The notes under the pieces were generated by a model. It searched no databases, had not been told where the DNA came from, and saw nothing but the letters and a program-made list of their open reading frames with translations. From Ryuthela nishihirai (lineage: Eukaryota > Arthropoda > Arachnida > Araneae > Heptathelidae), in the NCBI GenBank assembly GCA_038380435.1, contig JAWZYU010000034.1, positions 19,757,404-19,821,403 of the forward strand: a stretch of 64,000 nucleotides of DNA, in the 5' to 3' direction. Shown piece after piece: positions 21,891 to 37,250 of the stretch (the stretch's first letter is position 1; each line of letters opens with the position of its first letter). The position numbers were made by a program, and so were the translations under genes.

Positions 21891-24800
21891 TTTCATATTT
21901 TTTTCAGCTGATGTTCCTATTTAAGTTTCTCATTCTTGAACAGAGGATTATCTCCTAATGATCGGTACAAAGTAAAACTCGAAACCTGTATCTAAATATT
22001 ATCGAATTTCATTTTTTTTCAGCTGATGTTTATATTTAAGTTTCTCATTCTTGAACAGAGGATTATCTCCTAATGATCGGTACAAAGTAAAACTCGAAAT
22101 CTGTATCTAAATATTATCGAATTTCATTTTTTTTTCAGCTGATGTTCCTATTTAAGTTTCTCATTCTTGAACAGAGGATTATCTCCTAATGATCGGGACA
22201 AAGTAAAACTCGAAATCTGTATCTAAATATTATCGAATTTCATTTTTTTTCAGCTGATGTTTATATTTAAGTTTCTCATTCTTGAACAGAGGATTATCTC
22301 CTAATGATCGGTACAAAGTAAAACTCGAAATCTGTATCTAAATATTATCGAATTTCATTTTTTTTTCAGCTGATGTTTCTATTTATGTTTCTCATTCTTG
22401 AACAGAGGATTATCTCCTAATGAACGGTACAAAGTAAAACTCGAAATCTGTATCTAAATATTATCGAATTTCATTTTTTTTCAGCAGATGTTTATATTTA
22501 AGTTTCTCATTCTTGAACAGAGGATTATCTCCTAATGAACGGTACAAAGTAAAACTCGAAATCTGTATCTAAATATTATCGAATTTCATTTTTTTTTCAG
22601 CTGATGTTCCTATTTAAGTTTCTCATTCTTGAACAGAGGATTATCTCCTAATGATCGGTACAAAGTAAAACTCGAAACCTGTATCTAAATATTATCGAAT
22701 CTCATTTTTTTTCAGCTGATGTTTATATTTAAGTTTCTCATTCTTGAACAGAGGATTATCTCCTAATGATCGGTACAAAGTAAAACTCGAAATCTGTATC
22801 TAAATATTATCGAATTTCATTTTTTTTTCAGCTGATGTTCCTATTTAAGTTTCTCATTCTTGAACAGAGGATTATCTCCTAATGATCGGGACAAAGTAAA
22901 ACTCGAAATCTGTATCTAAATATTATCGAATTTCATTTTTTTTCAACTGATGTTTATATTTCAGTTTCTCATTCTTGAACAGAGGATTATCTCCTAATGA
23001 TCGGTACAAAGTAAAACTCGAAATCTGTATCTAAATATTATCGAATTTCATTTTTTTTTCAGCTGATGTTTCTATTTATGTTTCTCATTCTTGAACAGAG
23101 GATTATCTCCTAATGAACGGTACAAAGTAAAACTCGAAATCTGTATCTAAATATTATCGAATTTCATTTATTTTTCAGCTGATGTTTATATTTAAGTTTC
23201 TCATTCTTGAACAGAGGATTATCTCCTAATGATCGGTACAAAGTAAAACTCGAAATCTGTATCTAAATATTATCGAATTTCATTTTTTTTTCAGCTGATG
23301 TTTCTATTTATGTTTCTCATTCTTGAACAGAGGATTATCTCCTAATGAACGGTACAAAGTAAAACTCGAAATCTGTATCTAAATATTATCGAATTTCATT
23401 TTTTTTTCAGCTGATGTTTCTATTTATGTTTCTCATTCTTGAACAGAGGATTATCTCCTAATGAACGGTACAAAGTAAAACTCGAAATCTGTATCTAAAT
23501 ATTATCGAATTTCATTTATTTTTCAGCTGATGTTTATATTTAAGTTTCTCATTCTTGAACAGAGGATTATCTCCTAATGATCGGTACAAAGTAAAACTCG
23601 AAATCTGTATCTAAATATTATCGAATTTCATTTTTTTTTCAGCTGATGTTTCTATTTATGTTTCTCATTCTTGAACAGAGGATTATCTCCTAATGAACGG
23701 TACAAAGTAAAACTCGAAATCTGTATCTAAATATTATCGAATTTCATTTTTTTTCAGCTGATGTTTCTATTTATGTTTCTCATTCTTGAACAGAGGATTA
23801 TCTCCTAATGAACGGTACAAAGTAAAACTCGAAATCTGTATCTAAATATTATCGAATTTCATTTTTTTTCAGCTGATGTTTATATTTAAGTTTCTCATTC
23901 TTGAACAGAGGATTATCTCCTAATGAACGGTACAAAGTAAAACTCGAAATCTGTATCTAAATATTATCCAATTTCATTTTTTTTTCAGCTGATGTTCCTA
24001 TTTAAGTTTCTCATTCTTGAAAAGAGGATTATCTCCTAATGATCGGTACAAAGTAAAACTCGAAACCTGTATCTAAATATTATCGAATTTAATTTTTTTT
24101 TCAGCTGATGTTTCTAGTTACGTTTCTCATTCTTGAACAGAGGATTATCTCCTAATGAACGGTACAAAGTAAAACTCGAAATCTGTATCTAAATATTATC
24201 GAATTTCATTTTTTTTCAGCTGATGTTCCTATTTAAGTTTCTCATTCTTGAACAGAGGATTATCTCCTAATGATCGGTACAAAGTAAAACTCGAAACCTG
24301 TATCTAAATATTATCGAATTTCATTTTTTTTCAGCTGATGTTTATATTTAAGTTTCTCATTCTTGAACAGAGGATTATCTCCTAATGATCGGTACAAAGT
24401 AAAACTCGAAATCTGTATCTAAATATTATCGAATTTCATTTTTTTTTCAGCTGATGTTTCTATTTATGTTTCTCATTCTTGAACAGAGGATTATCTCCTA
24501 ATGAACGGTACAAAGTAAAACTCGAAATCTGTATCTAAATATTATCGAATTTCATTTATTTTTCAGCTGATGTTTATATTTAAGTTTCTCATTCTTGAAC
24601 AGAGGATTATCTCCTAATGATCGGTACAAAGTAAAACTCGAAATCTGTATCTAAATATTATCGAATTTCATTTTTTTTTCAGCTGATGTTCCTATTTAAG
24701 TTTCTCATTCTTGAACAGAGGATTATCTCCTAATGATCGGGACAAAGTAAAACTCGAAATCTGTATCTAAATATTATCGAATTTCATTTTTTTTCAGCTG

Positions 24801-27800
24801 ATGTTTATATTTAAGTTTCTCATTCTTGAACAGAGGATTATCTCCTAATGATCGGTACAAAGTAAAACTCGAAATCTGTATCTAAATATTATCGAATTTC
24901 ATTTATATTTCAGCTGATGTTTATATTTAAGTTTCTCATTCTTGAACAGAGGATTATCTCCTAATGATCGGTACAAAGTAAAACTCGAAATCTGTATCTA
25001 AATATTATCGAATTTCATTTTTTTTTCAGCTGATGTTTCTATTTATGTTTCTCATTCTTGAACAGAGGATTATCTCCTAATGAACGGTACAAAGTAAAAC
25101 TCGAAATCTGTATCTAAATATTATCGAATTTCATTTATTTTTCAGCTGATGTTTATATTCAAGTTTCTCATTCTTGAACAGAGGATTATCTCCTAATGAT
25201 CGGTACAAAGTAAAACTCGAAATCTGTATCTAAATATTATCGAATTTCATTTTTTTTCAGCTGATGTTTCTATTTATGTTTCTCATTCTTGAACAGAGGA
25301 TTATCTCCTAATGAACGGTACAAAGTAAAACTCGAAATCTGTATCTAAATATTATCGAATTTCATTTTTTTTTCAGCTGATGTTCCTATTTAAGTTTCTC
25401 ATTCTTGAACAGAGGATTATCTCCTAATGATCGGTACAAAGTAAAACTCGAAACCTGTATCTAAATATTATCGAATTTCATTTTTTTTTCAGCTGATGTT
25501 CCTATTTAAGTTTCTCATTCTTGAACAGAGGATTATCTCCTAATGATCGGGACAAAGTAAAACTCGAAATCTGTATCTAAATATTATCGAATTTCATTTT
25601 TTTTTCAGCTGATGTTCCTATTTAAGTTTCTCATTCTTGAACAGAGGATTATCTCCTAATGAACGGTACAAAGTAAAACTCGAAATCTGTATCTAAATAT
25701 TATCGAATTTCATTTTTTTTCAGTTGATGTTTATATTTAAGTTTCTCATTCTTGAACAGAGGATTATCTCCTAATGAACGGTACAAAATAAAACTCGAAA
25801 TCTGTATCTAAATATTATCGAATTTCATTTTTTTTCAGCTGATGTTTCTATTTATGTTTCTCATTCTTGAACAGAGGATTATCTCCTAATGATCGGGACA
25901 AAGTAAAACTCGAAATCTGTATCTAAATATTATGGAATTTCATTTTTTTTTCAGCTGATGTTCCTATTTAAGTTTCTCATTCTTGAACAGAGGATTATCT
26001 CCTAATGAACGGTACAAAGTAAAACTCGAAACATGTATCTAAATATTATCGAATTTCATTTTTTTTCAGTTGATGTTTATATTTAAGTTTCTCATTCTTG
26101 AAAAGAGGATTATCTCCTAATCATCGGTACAAAGTAAAACTCGAAATCTGTATCTAAATATTATCGAATTTCATTTTTTTTTCAGCTGATGTTCCTATTT
26201 AAGTTTCTCATTCTTGAACAGAGGATTATCTCCTAATGAACGGTACAAAGTAAAACTCGAAATCTGTATCTAAATATTATCGAATTTCATTTTTTTCAGC
26301 TGATGTTTATATTTAAGTTTCTCATTCTTGAACAGAGGATTATCTCCTAATGAACGGTACAAAGTAAAACTCGAAACCTGTATCTAAATATTATCGAATT
26401 TCATTTTTTTTCAGTTGATGTTTATATTTAAGTTTCTCATTCTTGAAAAGAGGATTATCTCCTAATGATCGGTACAAAGTAAAACTCGAAATCTGTATCT
26501 AAATATTATCGAATTTCATTTTTTTCAGCTGATGTTTATATTTAAGTTTCTCATTCTTGAACAGAGGATTATCTCCTAATGAACGGTACAAAGTAAAACT
26601 CGAAATCTGTATCTAAATATTATCGAATTTCATTTTTTTTCAGTTGATGTTTATATTTAAGTTTCTCATTCTTGAACAGAGGATTATCTCCTAATGAACG
26701 GTACAAAGTAAAACTCGAAATCTGTATCTAAATATTATCGAATTTCATTTTTTTTCAGCTGATGTTTCTATTTATGTTTCTCATTCTTGAACAGAGGATT
26801 ATCTCCTAATGATCGGGACAAAGTAAAACTCGAAACCTGTATCTAAATATTATCGAATTTCATTTTTTTTTCAGCTGATGTTCGTATTTAAGTTTCTCAT
26901 TCTTGAACAGAGGATTATCTCCTAATGAACGGTACAAAGTAAAACTCGAAACCTGTATCTAAATATTATCGAATTTCATTTTTTTTCAGTTGATGTTTAT
27001 ATTTAAGTTTCTCATTCTTGAAAAGAGGATTATCTCCTAATGATCGGTACAAAGTAAAACTCGAAATCTGTATCTAAATATTATCGAATTTCATTTTTTT
27101 TCAGCTGATGTTTATATTTAAGTTTCTCATTCTTGAACAGAGGATTATCTCCTAATGAACGGTACAAAGTAAAACTCGAAATCTGTATCTAAATATTATC
27201 GAATTTCATTTTTTTTCAGCTGATGTTTCTAATTATGTTTCTCATTCTTGAACAGAGGATTATCTCCTAATGATCGGGACAAAGTAAAACTCGAAATCTG
27301 TATCTAAATATTATCGAATTTCATTTTTTTTTCAGCTGATGTTCGTATTTAAGTTTCTCATTCTTGAACAGAGGATTATCTCCTAATGAACGGTACAAAG
27401 TAAAACTCGAAACCTGTATCTAAATATTATCGAATTTCATTTTTTTTCAGTTGATGTTTATATTTAAGTTTCTCATTCTTGAACAGAGGATTATCTCCTA
27501 ATGATCGGTACAAAGTAAAACTCGAAATCTGTATCTAAATATTATCGAATTTCATTTTTTTTCAGTTGATGTTTCTATTTATGTTTCTCATTCTTGAACA
27601 GAGGATTGTCTCCTAATGAACGGTACAAAGTAAAACTCGAGACCTGTATCTAAATATTATCGAATTTCATTTTTTTTCAGTTGATGTTTATATTTAAGTT
27701 TCTCATTCTTGAAAAGAGGATTATCTCCTAATGATCGGTACAAAGTAAAACTCGAAATCTGTATCTAAATATTATCGAATTTCATTTTTTTTCAGCTGAC

Positions 27801-30800
27801 GTTTATATTTAAGTTTCTCATTCTTGAACAGAGGATTATCTCCTAATGATCGGTACAAAGTAAAACTCGAAATCTGTATCTAAATATTATCGAATTTCAT
27901 TTTTTTTCAGTTGATGTTTATATTTAAGTTCTCATTCTTGAAAAGAGGATTATCTCCTAATGATCGGTACAAAGTAAAACTCGAAATCTGTATCTAAATA
28001 TTATCGAATTTCATTTTTTTTTCAGCTGATGTTCCTATTTAAGTTACTCATTCTTGAACAGAGGATTATCTCCTAATGATCGGTACAAAGCAAAACTCGA
28101 AACCTGTATCTAAATATTATCGAATTTCATTTTTTTTCAGTTGATGTTTATATTTAAGTTTCTCATTCTTGAACAGAGGATTATCTCCTAATGAACGGTA
28201 CAAAGTAAAACTCGAAATCTGTATCTAAATATTATCGAATTTCATTTTTTTTCAGTTGACGTTTATATTTAAGTTTCTCATTCTTGAACAGAGGATTATC
28301 TCCTAATGATCGGGACAAAGTAAAACTCGAAATCTGTATCTAAATATTATCGAATTTCATTTTTTTTTCAGCTGATGTTCCTATTTAAGTTTCTCATTCT
28401 TGAACAGAGGATTATCTCCTAATGATCGGTACAAAGTAAAACTGGAAATCTGTATCTAAATATTATCGAATTTCATTTTTTTTCAGTTGATGTTTATATT
28501 TAAGTTTCTCATTCTTGAAAAGAGGATTATCTCCTAATGATCGGTACAAAGTAAAACTCGAAATCTGTATCTAAATATTATCGAATTTCATTTTTTTTTC
28601 AGCTGATGTTCCTATTTAAGTTATTCATTCTTGAACAGAGGATTATCTCCTAATGATCGGTACAAAGTAAAACTCGAAACCTGTATCTAAATATTATCGA
28701 ATTTCATTTTTTTTCAGTTGATGTTTATATTTAAGTTTCTCATTCTTGAACAGAGGATTATCTCCTAATGAACGGTACAAAGTAAAACTCGAAATCTGTA
28801 TCCAAATATTATCGAATTTCATTTTTTTTCAGCTGATGTTTCTATTTATGTTTCTCATTCTTGAACAGAGGATTATCTCCTAATGATCGGGACAAAGTAA
28901 AACTCGAAATCTGTATCTAAATATTATCGAATTTCATTTTTTTTTCAGCTGATGTTCCTATTTAAGTTTCTCATTCTTGAACAGAGGATTATCTCCTAAT
29001 GAACGGTACAAAGTAAAACTCGAAACCTGTATCTAAATATTATCGAATTTCATTTTTTTTCAGTTGATGTTTATATTTAAGTTTCTCATTCTTGAAAAGA
29101 GGATTATCTCCTAATGATCGGTACAAAGTAAAACTCGAAATCTGTATCTAAATATTATCGAATTTCATTTTTTTTCAGCTGATGTTTATATTTAAGTTCC
29201 TCATTCTTGAACAGAGGATTATCTCCTAATGAACGGTACAAAGTAAAACTCGAAATCTGTATCTAAATATTATGGAATTTCATTTTTTTTCAGCTGATGT
29301 TTATATTTAAGTTTCTCATTCTTGAACAGAGGATTATCTCCTAATGAACGGTACAAAGTAAAACTCGAAATCTGTATCTAAATATTATCGAATTTCATTT
29401 TTTTTTCAGCTGATGTTCCTATTTAAGTTTCTCATTCTTGAACAGAGGATTATCTCCTAATGATCGGTACAAAGTAAAACTCGAAACCTGTATCTAAATA
29501 TTATCGAATTTAATTTTTTTTTCAGCTGATGTTCCTATTTACGTTTCTCATTCTTGAACAGAGGATTATCTCCTAATGATCGGGACAAAGTAAAACTTGA
29601 AATCTGTATCTAAATATTATCGAATTTCATTTTTTTTTCAGCTGATGTTCCTATTTAAGTGTCTCATTCTTGAACAGAGGATTATCTCCTAATGATCGGT
29701 ACAAAGTAAAACTCGAAACCTGTATCTAAATATTATCGAATTTCATTTTTTTTCAGCTGATGTTTATATTTAAGTTTCTCATTCTTGAACAGAGGATTAT
29801 CTCCTAATGATCGGTACAAAGTAAAACTCGAAATCTGTATCTAAATATTATCGAATTTCATTTTTTTTTCACCTGATGTTCCTATTTAAGTTTCTCATTC
29901 TTGAACAGAGGATTATCTCCTAATGATCGGGACAAAGTAAAACTCGAAATCTGTATCTAAATATTATCGAATTTCATTTTTTTTCAGCTGATGTTTATAT
30001 TTAAGTTTCTCATTCTTGAACAGAGGATTATCTCCTAATGATCGGTACAAAGTAAAACTCGAAATCTGTATCTAAATATTATCGATTTTCATTTTTTTTT
30101 CAGCTGATGTTTCTATTTATGTGTCTCATTCTTGAACAGAGGATTATCTCCTAATGAACGGTACAAAGTAAAACTCGAAATCTGTATCTAAATATTATCG
30201 AATTTCATTTATTTTTCAGCTGATGTTTATATTTAAGTTTCTCATTCTTGAACAGAGGATTATCTCCTAATGATCGGTACAAAGTAAAACTCGAAATCTG
30301 TATCTAAATATTATCGAATTTCATTTTTTTTTCAGCTGATGTTCCTATTTAAGTTTCTCATTCTTGAACAGAGGATTATCTCCTAATGATCGGGACAAAG
30401 TAAAACTCGAAATCTGTATCTAAATATTATCGAATTTCATTTTTTTTCAGCTGATGTTTATATTTAAGTTTCTCATTCTTGAACAGAGGATTATCTCCTA
30501 ATGATCGGTACAAAGTAAAACTCGAAATCTGTATCTAAATATTATCGAATTTCATTTATTTTTCAGCTGATGTTTATATTTAAGTTTCTCATTCTTGAAC
30601 AGAGGATTATCTCCTAATGATCGGTACAAAGTAAAACTCGAAATCTGTATCTAAATATTATCGAATTTCATTTTTTTTCAGCTGATGTTTATATTTAAGT
30701 TTCTCATTCTTGAAAAGAGGATTATCTCCTAATGATCGGTACAAAGTAAAACTCGAAATCTGTATCTAAATATTATCGAATTTCATTTTTTTTCAGCTGA

Positions 30801-31019
30801 TGTTTCTATTTATGTTTCTCATTCTTGAACAGAGGATTATCTCCTAATGAACGGTAGAAAGTAAAACTCGTAATCTGTATCTAAATATTATCGAATTTCA
30901 TTTTTTTTTCAGCTGATGTTTCTATTTATGTTTCTCATTCTTGAACAGAGGATTATCTCCTAATGAACGGTACAAAGTAAAACTCGAAATCTGTATCTAA
31001 ATATTATCGAATTTCATTT

Positions 31020-31820
31020 TTTTTCAGCTGATGTTTCTATTTATGTTTCTCATTCTTGAACAGAGGATTATCTCCTAATGAACGGTACAAAGTAAAACTC
31101 GAAATCTGTATCTAAATATTATCGAATTTCATTTTTTTTCAGCTGATGTTTCTATTTATGTTTCTCATTCTTGAACAGAGGATTATCTCCTAATGAACGG
31201 TACAAAGTAAAACTCGAAATCTGTATCTAAATATTATCGAATTTCATTTTTTTTCAGCTGATGTTTATATTTAAGTTTCTCATTCTTGAACAGAGGATTA
31301 TCTCCTAATGATCGGGACAAAGTAAAACTCGAAATCTGTATCTAAATATTATCGAATTTCATTTTTTTTTTCAGCTGATGTTCCTATTTAAGCTTCTCAT
31401 TCTTGAACAGAGGATTATCTCCTAATGATCGGGACAAAGTAAAACTCGAAATCTGTATCTAAATATTATCGAATTTCATTTTTTTTTCAGCTGATGTTCC
31501 TATTTAAGTTACTCATTCTTGAACAGAGGATTATCTCCTAATGATCGGTACAAAGTAAAACTCGAAACCTGTATCAAAATATTATCTAATTTCATTTTTT
31601 TTTCAGCTGATGTTCCTATTTAAGTTTCTCATTCTTGAACAGAGGATTATCTCCTAATGATCGGTACAAAGTAAAACTCGAAACCTGTATCTAAATATTA
31701 TCGAATTTAATTTTTTTTTCAGCTGATGTTCCTATTTACGTTTCTCATTCTTGAACAGTGGATTATCTCCTAATGATCGGGACAAAGTAAAACTTGAAAT
31801 CCGTATCTAAATATTATCGA
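31020..31820 (+). repeat. Satellite module, copy 2 (9,931-bp spacing)
   Basis: Same markers as 21090-21890 at a constant offset of 9,931 bp: AGCTTCTC at 31391, TATCAAAAT at 31572 and TGAACAGTG at 31752. Beyond about 31890 the two copies no longer match. Confidence 0.85.
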
Positions 31821-34479
31821 ATTTCATTTTTTTTTCAGCTGATGTTCCTATTTAAGTTTCTCATTCTTGAACAGAGGATTATCTCCTAATGATCGGTACA
31901 AAGAAGTAAAACTCGAAATCTGTATCTAAATATTATCGAATTTCATTTTTTTTTCAGCTGATGTTCCTATTTACGTTTCTCATTCTTGAACAGAGGATTA
32001 TCTCCTAATGATCGGTACAAAGTAAAACTCGAAACCTGTATCTAAATATTATCGAATTTCATTTTTTTTCAGCTGATGTTTATATTTAAGTTTCTCATTC
32101 TTGAACAGAGGATTATCTCCTAATGATCGGTACAAAGTAAAACTCGAAATCTGTATCTAAATATTATCGAATTTCATTTTTTTTTCAGCTGATGTTCCTA
32201 TTTAAGTTTCTCATTCTTAAACAGAGGATTATCTCCTAATGATCGGGAAAAAAGTAAAACTCGAAACCTGTATCTAAATATTATCGAATTTCATTTTTTT
32301 CAGCTGATGTTTATATTTAAGTTTCTCATTCTTCAACAGAGGATTATCTCCTAATGATCGGTACAAAGTAAAACTCGAAATCTGTATCTAAATATTATCG
32401 AATTTCATTTTTTTTTCAGCTGATGTTCCTATTTAAGTTTCTCATTCTTGAACAGAGGATTATCTCCTAATGATCGGGACAAAGTAAAACTCGAAATCTG
32501 TATGTAAATATTATCGAATTTCATTTTTTTTCAGCTGATGTTTATATTTAAGTTTCTCATTCTTGAACAGAGGATTATCTCCTAATGATCGGTACAAAGT
32601 AAAACTCGAAATCTGTATCTAAATATTATCGAATTTCATTTTTTTTTCAGCTGATGTTTCTATTTATGTTTCTCATTCTTGAACAGAGGATTATCTCCTA
32701 ATGAACGGTACAAAGTAAAACTCGAAATCTGTATCTAAATATTATCGAATTTCATTTTTTTTCAGCTGATGTTTATATTTAAGTTTCTGATTCTTGAACA
32801 GAGGATTATCTCCTAATGAACGGTACAAAGTAAAACTCGAAATCTGTATCTAAATATTATCGAATTTCATTTTTTTTTCAGCTGATGTTCCTATTTAAGT
32901 TTCTCATTCTTGAACAGAGGATTATCTCCTAATGATCGGTACAAAGTAAAACTCGAAATCTGTATCTAAATATTATCGAATTTCATTTTTTTTTCAGCTG
33001 ATGTTCCTATTTAAGTTTCTCATTCTTGAACAGAGGATTATCTCCTAATGATCGGGACAAAGTAAAACTCGAAATCTGTATCTAAATATTATCGAATTTC
33101 ATTTTTTTTCAGCTGATGTTTATATTTAAGTTTCCCATTCTTGAACAGAGGATTATCTCCTAATGATCGGTACAAAGTAAAACTCGAAATCTGTATCTAA
33201 ATATTATCGAATGTCATTTATTTTTCAGCTGATGTTTATATTTAAGTTTCTCATTCTTGAACAGAGGATTATCTCCTAATTGTCGGTACAAAGTAAAACT
33301 CGAAATCTGTATCTAAATATTATCGAATTTCATTTTTTTTTCAGCTGATGTTTCTATTTATGTTTCTCATTCTTGAACAGAGGATTATCTCCTAATGAAC
33401 GGTACAAAGTAAAACTCGAAATCTGTATCTAAATATTATCGAATTTCATTTATTTTTCAGCTGATGTTTATATTCAAGTTTCTCATTCTTGAACAGAGGA
33501 TTATCTCCTAATGATCGGTACAAAGTAAAACTCGAAATCTGTATCTAAATATTATCGAATTTAATTTTTTTTCAGCTGATGTTTATATTTAAGTTTCTCA
33601 TTCTTGAACAGAGGATTATCTCCTAATGAACGGTAGAAAGTAAAACTCGTAATCTGTATCTAAATATTATCGAATTTCATTTTTTTTTCAGCTGATGTTC
33701 CTATTTAAGTTTCTCATTCTTGAACAGAGGATTATCTCCTAATGAACGGTACTAAGTAAAACTCGAAACCTGTATCTAAATATTATCGAATTTCATTTTT
33801 TTTCAGTTGATGTTTATATTTAAGTTTCTCATTCTTGAAAAGAGGATTATCTCCTAATGATCGGTACAAAGTAAAACTCGAAATCTGTATCTAAATATTA
33901 TCGAATTTCATTTTTTTCAGCTGATGTTTATATTTAAGTTTCTCATTCTTGAACAGAGGATTATCTCCTAATGATCGGGACAAAGTAAAACTCGAAATCT
34001 GTATCTAAATATTATCGAATTTCATTTTTTTTCAGCTGATGTTTCTATTTATGTTTCTCATTCTTGAACAGAGGATTATCTCCTAATGATCGGGACAAAG
34101 TAAAACTCGAAATCTGTATCTAAATATTATCGAATTTCATTTTTTTTCAGCTGATGTTTCTATTTATGTTTCTCATTCTTGAACAGAGGATTATCTCCTA
34201 ATGAACGGTACAAAGTAAAACTCGAAATCTGTATCTAAATATTATCGAATTTCATTTTTTTTCAGCTGATGTTTCTATTTATGTTTCTCATTCTTGAACA
34301 GAGGATTATCTCCTAATGAACGGTACAAAGTAAAACTCGAAATCTGTATCTAAATATTATCGAATTTCATTTTTTTTCAGCTGATGTTTCTATTTATGTT
34401 TCTCATTCTTGAACAGAGGATTATCTCCTAATGAACGGTACAAAGTAAAACTCGAAATCTGTATCTAAATATTATTGAA

Positions 34480-34850
34480 TTTCATTTTTTTTCAGCTGAT
34501 GTTTATATTTAAGTTTCTCATTCTTGAACAGAGGATTATCTCCTAATGATCGGGACAAAGTAAAACTCGAAATCTGTATCTAAATATTATCGAATTTCAT
34601 TTTTTTTTTCAGCTGATGTTCCTATTTAAGTTACTCATTCTTGAACAGAGGATTATCTCCTAATGATCGGTACAAAGTAAAACTCGAAACCTGTATCTAA
34701 ATATTATCGAATTTAATTTTTTTTTCAGCTGATGTTCCTATTTACGTTTCTCATTCTTGAACAGTGGATTATCTCCTAATGATCGGGACAAAGTAAAACT
34801 TGAAATCTGTATCTAAATATTATCGAATTTCATTTTTTTTTCAGCTGATG
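34480..34850 (+). repeat. Satellite module, shortened copy 3
   Basis: Carries T10, AAGTTACTC, GAATTTAAT, ACAGTGG and CTTGAAATC in order, but the monomers with AAGCTTCTC and TATCAAAAT are missing. This looks like deletion of whole monomers. Confidence 0.75.
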
Positions 34851-35400
34851 TTCCTATTTAAGTTTCTCATTCTTGAACAGAGGATTATCTCCTAATGATC
34901 GGTACAAAGTAAAACTCGAAACCTGTATCTAAATATTATCGAATTTCATTTTTTTTCAGCTGATGTTTATATTTAAGTTTCTCATTCTTGAACAGAGGAT
35001 TATCTCCTAATGATCGGTACAAAGTAAAACTCGAAATCTGTATCTAAATATTATCGAATTTCATTTTTTTTTCAGCTGATGTTCCTATTTAAGTTTCTCA
35101 TTCTTGAACAGAGGATTATCTCCTAATGATCGGGACAAAGTAAAACTCGAAATCTGTATCTAAATATTATCGAATTTCATTTTTTTTCAGCTGATGTTTA
35201 TATTTAAGTTTCTCATTCTTGAACAGAGGATTATCTCCTAATGATCGGTACAAAGTAAAACTCGAAATCTGTATCTAAATATTATCGAATTTCATTTTTT
35301 TTTCAGCTGATGTTCCTATTTAAGTTTCTCATTCTTGAACAGAGGATTATCTCCTAATGATCGGTACAAAGTAAAACTCGAAACCTGTATCTAAATATTA

Positions 35401-37250
35401 TCGAATTTAATTTTTTTTTCAGCTGATGTTCCTATTTACGTTTCTCATTCTTGAACAGAGGATTATCTCCTAATGATCGGGACAAAGTAAAACTTGAAAT
35501 CTGTATCTAAATATTATCGAATTTCATTTTTTTTTCAGCTGATGTTCCTATTTAAGTTTCTCATTCTTGAACAGAGGATTATCTCCTAATGATCGGTACA
35601 AAGTAAAACTCGAAACCTGTATCTAAATATTATCGAATTTCATTTTTTTTCAGCTGATGTTTATATTTAAGTTTCTCATTCTTCAACAGAGGATTATCTC
35701 CTAATGATCGGTACAAAGTAAAACTCGAAATCTGTATCTAAATATTATCGAATTTCATTTTTTTTTCAGCTGATGTTCCTATTTAAGTTTCTCATTCTTG
35801 AACAGAGGATTATCTCCTAATGATCGGGACAAAGTAAAACTCGAAATCTGTATCTAAATATTATCGAATTTCATTTTTTTTCAGCTGATGTTTATATTTA
35901 AGTTTCTCATTCTTGAACAGAGGATTATCTCCTAATGATCGGTACAAAGTAAAACTCGAAATCTGTATCTAAATATTATCGAATTTCATTTTTTTTTCAG
36001 CTGATGTTTCTATTTATGTTTCTCATTCTTGAACAGAGGATTATCTCCTAATGAACGGTACAAAGTAAAACTCGAAATCTGTATCTAAATATTATCGAAT
36101 TTCATTTTTTTTCAGCTGATGTTTATATTTAAGTTTCTCATTCTTGAACAGAGGATTATCTCCTAATGAACGGTACAAAGTAAAACTCGAAATCTGTATC
36201 TAAATATTATCGAATTTCATTTTTTTTTCAGCTGATGTTCCTATTTAAGTTTCTCATTCTTGAACAGAGGATTATCTCCTAATGATCGGTACAAAGTAAA
36301 ACTCGAAACCTGTATCTAAATATTATCGAATTTAATTTTTTTTTCAGCTGATGTTCCTATTTACGTTTCTCATTCTTGAACAGAGGATTATCTCCTAATG
36401 ATCGGGACAAAGTAAAACTTGAAATCTGTATCTAAATATTATCGAATTTCATTTTTTTTTCAGCTGATGTTCCTATTTAAGTTTCTCATTCTTGAACAGA
36501 GGATTATCTCCTAATGATCGGTACAAAGTAAAACTCGAAACCTGTATCTAAATATTATCGAATTTCATTTTTTTTCAGCTGATGTTTATATTTAAGTTTC
36601 TCATTCTTCAACAGAGGATTATCTCCTAATGATCGGTACAAAGTAAAACTCGAAATCTGTATCTAAATATTATCGAATTTCATTTTTTTTTCAGCTGATG
36701 TTCCTATTTAAGTTTCTCATTCTTGAACAGAGGATTATCTCCTAATGATCGGGACAAAGTAAAACTCGAAATCTGTATCTAAATATTATCGAATTTCATT
36801 TTTTTTCAGCTGATGTTTATATTTAAGTTTCTCATTCTTGAACAGAGGATTATCTCCTAATGATCGGTACAAAGTAAAACTCGAAATCTGTATCTAAATA
36901 TTATCGAATTTCATTTTTTTTTCAGCTGATGTTTCTATTTATGTTTCTCATTCTTGAACAGAGGATTATCTCCTAATGAACGGTACAAAGTAAAACTCGA
37001 AATCTGTATCTAAATATTATCGAATTTCATTTTTTTTCAGCTGATGTTTATATTTAAGTTTCTCATTCTTGAACAGAGGATTATCTCCTAATGAACGGTA
37101 CAAAGTAAAACTCGAAATCTGTATCTAAATATTATCGAATTTCATTTTTTTTTCAGCTGATGTTCCTATTTAAGTTTCTCATTCTTGAACAGAGGATTAT
37201 CTCCTAATGATCGGTACAAAGTAAAACTCGAAACCTGTATCTAAATATTA
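35401..37250 (+). repeat. Octamer higher-order repeat, two full copies of 925 bp
   Basis: The marker GAATTTAAT recurs at 35401, 36326 and 37251, and CTTCAACAG at 35681, 36606 and 37531, each 925 bp apart. Within each copy eight monomers keep the same order of A, B and C types. A third copy begins at 37251 and diverges after about 37680. Confidence 0.9.
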